Of a stretch of 64,000 nucleotides of DNA, positions 61,701 through 64,000 are shown piece by piece (the stretch's first letter is position 1; each line of letters opens with the position of its first letter). Below the pieces are notes generated by a model. It ran no database searches. It saw only the letters and a program-made list of their open reading frames with translations, and had not been told where the DNA came from. The stretch lies in NCBI GenBank assembly GCA_022447625.1, contig JAKVAX010000002.1, positions 280,219-344,218 of the forward strand, in the 5' to 3' direction. The position numbers and the translations under genes were made by a program. This DNA comes from Flavobacteriales bacterium (lineage in GTDB: Bacteria > Bacteroidota > Bacteroidia > Flavobacteriales_D > Sanyastnellaceae).

Positions 61701-64000
61701 GCTAGTGCAGGAACGCTAACGCTTGCTTCACAAACTCCAGCATCTGCCGTTTGGTTGATGTCAGCCGGACAAGTGATTACTGGTGCCTCATTGTCAGTTA
61801 CTGTTACTTCGAACGTGCACTGCGTTTCATTTCCGGCGTTATCTATCACAGTGTACGTTACAACTGTTGTCCCTACTGGGTATACATCAGACACATCTGC
61901 TGATCCGTTGTAATCATTCGTTACACTCGCCACTCCACAGTTATCATCTGTGATTGGAAGATCAATCGAGATCATCGCTTCACAGACGCCAGCATCTGCT
62001 GTTTGATTAATGTCTGAAGGACAGTTAATCACTGGAAGTTCGTCGTCAGTAATCGTTACTTCGATCGCACACGATTCAGTGTTTCCATGGATATCAGTGA
62101 TCGTCCATGTTACTGTAGTTGTTCCGATGGTGTAGATACCTGAAGCATCCGCAGTACCGTTGTAATCGTTCATGATAGACACGACACCACAGTTATCATC
62201 ACCCGTTGGAACTGGAATCGACACTACAGCGTCACAACCACCTGCATCCGCAGTTTGAGTGATTGACGCAGGACAGTCAATTGCTGGTGCTTCATCATCC
62301 GTCACTGTCACAGTGAATGCACAGATTGAAACGTTCCCGTGGATATCAGTTACTGTGTATGTCACCGTTGTTGTTCCTACTGGGTACACGTCTGAAGCAT
62401 CTGCAGTACCGTTGTAATCATTCACAATCGATGCGATATCACAGTTGTCAGTTGCTGCTAGCGCAGGAACGCTAACGCTTGCTTCACATACTGTAGCATC
62501 CGCCGTCTGGTTGATGTCAGCAGGACAAGTAATCACAGGAGCCTCATCATCCGTCACTGTCACAGAGAATGCACAGATTGAAACGTTCCCGTGGATATCA
62601 GTTACTGTGTATGTCACCGTTGTCGTTCCTACTGGGTACACGTCAGATGCATCCGCAGTACCGTTGTAATCGTTCACGATTGATGCGATATCACAGTTGT
62701 CTATTACTGCTAGCGCAGGAACGCTAACGCTTGCTTCACATACTGTAGCATCCGCTGTCTGGTTGATATCAGCAAGACAAGTAATCACTGGTGCTTCATC
62801 ATCAGTTACCGTCACAGTGAACGCACATGTTGAAACGTTCCCGTGGATATCAGTCACTGTGTACGTCACCGTTGTTGTTCCTACGGGGTATACATCAGAA
62901 GCGTTTGCAGTACCGTTGTAATCGTTCACGACCGATGCGATATCACAGTTGTCTATTACTGCTAGCGCAGGAACGCTAACGCTTGCTTCACATACTGTAG
63001 CATCCGCCGTTTGGTTGATGTCAGCAGGGCAAGTAATCACAGGAGCTTCACCATCCGTCACTGTTACAGTGAATGCACAGATTGAAACGTTCCCGTGGAT
63101 ATCAGTCACTGTGTATGTTACAGTCGTTGTTCCTACTGGGTACACGTCAGATGCATCCGCAGTACCATTGTAATCGTTCACGACCGATGCGATATCACAG
63201 TTGTCTATTACTGCTAGCGCAGGAACACTAACGCTTGCTTCACATACTGTGGCATCCGCCGTCTGGTTGATGTCAGCCGGACAAGTGATCACCGGTGCTT
63301 CATCGTCGGTGATTGTCACGTCGAATGAACACTGTGATTGGTTTCCAGCATTGTCAATGATTGTGTACGTCACAGTCGTTGTCCCTACTGGGTAAACGTC
63401 CGTTGCGTCATTTGAACCGTTGTAATCGTTTGTTACGCTCGCGATACCACAGTTGTCATCAGTAGCAGGAATCGCAATCGAAACCAGCGCTTCACATACT
63501 CCAGCATCAGCTGTTTGGTTAATGTCGTCAGGACAAGTGATCGCAGGATCTTCGCTGTCAACGATGGTTACCACCATTGAGCACTGCGCTTCATTTCCAT
63601 GAACGTCCGTTACAGTCCAGATTACGGTTGTGTTTCCTGGAGGGTAAACTCCAGAAGCGCTATCTGTACCGTTGAAGTCGTTCTCTACAGAAGCTACTGC
63701 ACAGTTATCTTCAGTTGTAGGCAGTGGTACGATTACCGTTCCATCACATGAACCTGCATCTGCAGCTTGAGTGATGTTCGCAGGGCAATCTATCGTTGGG
63801 TTTTCGTTGTCAGTCACTGTAACAGTGAATGCACAAGTAGAAACGTTACCGTGGATGTCAGTTACCGTGAAAGTCACTGTTGTTGTACCTACAGGGTATA
63901 CATCTGAAGCATCGTCTGTACCGTTGTAGTCATTCACGATCGTGTCAACTGCACAGTTATCGTCTTCTGCTAGCGCAGGAACGCTAACGCTTGCTTCACA
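58781..64000 (-). CDS. Giant HYR-repeat T9SS adhesin (5' end outside window)
   Basis: The frame is open to the right edge, so the N-terminus is missing; at least 1,739 residues are visible. It contains 18 complete HYR (hyalin-like) repeats of about 84 residues plus parts of others, each with DNC and a C-terminal CxFxVTVTD strand. Four consecutive units (about 62290-63297) are nearly identical at DNA level, 252 bp each. A cadherin-like region with acidic DDDTAEVLEEDDDINIDPLD and a CHU_C/type-B T9SS domain (PEGISPDGDGVNDTF, IYNRWGRLVYESEDYQNDW, LPEGTYFIVLE) follow. A secreted or surface adhesin; it heads cassette 2. Confidence 0.93.
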   Translation of the reverse strand, partial: CEASVSVPALAEDDNCAVDTIVNDYNGTDDASDVYPVGTTTVTFTVTDIHGNVSTCAFTVTVTDNENPTIDCPANITQAADAGSCDGTVIVPLPTTEDNCAVASVENDFNGTDSASGVYPPGNTTVIWTVTDVHGNEAQCSMVVTIVDSEDPAITCPDDINQTADAGVCEALVSIAIPATDDNCGIASVTNDYNGSNDATDVYPVGTTTVTYTIIDNAGNQSQCSFDVTITDDEAPVITCPADINQTADATVCEASVSVPALAVIDNCDIASVVNDYNGTADASDVYPVGTTTVTYTVTDIHGNVSICAFTVTVTDGEAPVITCPADINQTADATVCEASVSVPALAVIDNCDIASVVNDYNGTANASDVYPVGTTTVTYTVTDIHGNVSTCAFTVTVTDDEAPVITCLADINQTADATVCEASVSVPALAVIDNCDIASIVNDYNGTADASDVYPVGTTTVTYTVTDIHGNVSICAFSVTVTDDEAPVITCPADINQTADATVCEASVSVPALAATDNCDIASIVNDYNGTADASDVYPVGTTTVTYTVTDIHGNVSICAFTVTVTDDEAPAIDCPASITQTADAGGCDAVVSIPVPTGDDNCGVVSIMNDYNGTADASGIYTIGTTTVTWTITDIHGNTESCAIEVTITDDELPVINCPSDINQTADAGVCEAMISIDLPITDDNCGVASVTNDYNGSADVSDVYPVGTTVVTYTVIDNAGNETQCTFEVTVTDNEAPVITCPADINQTADAGVCEASVSVPALAATDNCDIATIVNDYNGTADASDMYPVGTTTVTFTVTDIHGNVTECAFNVIVTDHEAPAITCTENINQTADAGVCEAVITIPAIETADNCAVDTIVNDYNGTADASDVYPVGTTTVTFTVTDIHGNVTECAFNVTVTDDEAPLITCPEDMIELVDDACEFIIPDYTALAMTSDNCDLDLDLTQVPAPGTVISGSGTVQMIEITATDNSGNNTTCAFNITLDDVIAPSIVCPENQTEIVDGNCNFEIPDYTGMAVASDNCSVPVLSQEPATGTIVGLGTHDVTITAIDPDGNETSCTFQINAIDSTPPMIVCPEDQVEPLGDDCSFTLPDYLSMVESDDNCSDVTLSQSPAAGTEIFENTTITVMSEDIYGNFSLCQFEVILEDFIAPTIVCPADIEVNNDLGVCGAIVNYDLPETDDNCAVASLVLTEGLNSGEVFPVGQTVVSYEVTDGFGNTANCSFTVTVIDNELPTITCVADIFANADADQCGTLMTYDLPTTSDNCAIAEVNMIEGLASGEVFPVGITTVTYEVIDVNGNVNTCSFNVEITDTLAPVVDGCLENIEVENDLDECGAVVDFELPTATDNCAVTAVVLELGLEPGSFFPLGTTEMTYSFTDEAGNTSYCSFSVTVNDTQEATITCLADMTVSNDTGICGAFVNYPLPTVTDNCEAGEVVMLDGIPSGELFPVGETLLSFEVIDGSGNVSNCSFTVTVEDTEAPVILCPEDITQIDPVVFFDEPFFTDNCEANLILLEGMESGSEFPHGYTEIVYVATDLAGNADTCSFTILVNTPPVADDDTAEVLEEDDDINIDPLDNDYDPDGDDITITYVEAQNGDVTINSAGGINYDPFLDWCGTDTITYVICDPFMACDTAQIVVEVECFIDLIIPEGISPDGDGVNDTFEIIGLEDYPVNRLSIYNRWGRLVYESEDYQNDWDGTSQDALTLGSGALPEGTYFIVLELENGALRPVKGYVYLNR
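62290..63297 (-). repeat. Four near-identical 252-bp tandem repeats (HYR units)
   Basis: Starting at about 62290, 62542, 62794 and 63046, four units share almost every base; for example the reading CATACTGTAGCATCCGC returns every 252 bases. Diverged HYR units lie on both sides. Such identity implies recent duplication or gene conversion and makes the copy number unstable in the genome and uncertain in an assembly. Confidence 0.85.

Noticed and set aside
62290..63297. CRISPR-like regular spacing
   Set aside because: Period is 252 bp, the repeats are coding and there are no short spacers; it is a tandem protein repeat.
61218..63395. Series of plus-strand ORFs of 60-80 codons across the HYR repeats
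   Set aside because: They repeat every 252 bases and are antisense shadows of the tandem HYR coding repeats; no start signals or families.

Overview
The window looks like a chromosomal segment of a free-living, probably marine member of the Bacteroidetes (order Flavobacteriales). This rests on type IX secretion (T9SS) cargo and partner genes (CHU_C/type-B sorting domains, PorP/SprF proteins), TonB-dependent uptake, an IPExxxVDY protein, DUF349, Bacteroidetes-type promoters (TTTG, 19-21 bp, TAnnTTTG) and almost no Shine-Dalgarno sequences. GC looks close to half by eye. Genus is not determinable here. There is no phage, IS element or CRISPR array.

Layout. 1-1682: 3' part of an ECF sigma gene and its overlapping partner, a large single-TM putative anti-sigma factor. 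1683-3880: prs-rplY-pth on the minus strand behind a well-formed promoter, followed by a probable structured ncRNA at 3970-4103 (plus). 4102-8310: TonB-dependent receptor, LytS-type kinase and LytTR regulator (minus). 8424-10895: possible small RNA, then a membrane histidine kinase and OmpR-type regulator. 11040-16401: TonB-like protein, repeat-rich spacer with a TPR remnant, dnaG, MscS channel, Cys-rich lipoprotein. 16738-22188: OmpA lipoprotein, possible 39-aa protein, aldehyde dehydrogenase, tRNA-Gln, a duplicated array of hairpin modules, a small membrane protein and a beta-helix protein. 22434-31075: T9SS cassette 1 (giant surface protein split by a frameshift, PorP/SprF, TPR/PD40/OmpA protein). 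31072-42408: leuS, two MDR reductases, polysaccharide deacetylase, a soluble two-component cluster, DUF349, recX. 42405-55590: core genes including prfB with its programmed frameshift, fumC, manC, an aminotransferase, SprT-like protein, MlaE/MlaF, an iodotyrosine-deiodinase-like flavoprotein, acpP-fabF-rnc and pyk. 55644-64000: T9SS cassette 2 on the minus strand (HYR-repeat adhesin running off the edge, PorP/SprF, OmpA-family protein).

How it fits together. The clearest system is the pair of parallel cassettes: a giant type-B T9SS surface protein, then PorP/SprF, then a TPR/PD40/OmpA periplasmic protein, in the same transcriptional order on opposite strands. This suggests a dedicated export-and-anchoring module for each adhesin. 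The most unexplained DNA signals are: (i) a 13-mer, TTCCGCGCTAGCG, found eight times in exact form in coding and leader DNA; (ii) a modular hairpin family (GTAGGGA, variable triplet, ATGAAAT, complementary triplet, TCC) arranged as two divergent copies after tRNA-Gln, with covarying stems and a hairpin nested in a hairpin loop; (iii) two candidate structured RNAs; and (iv) several genes whose -7 box ends only 4-6 nt before the ATG, implying leaderless mRNAs. All functions are read from sequence motifs; no database search was possible.
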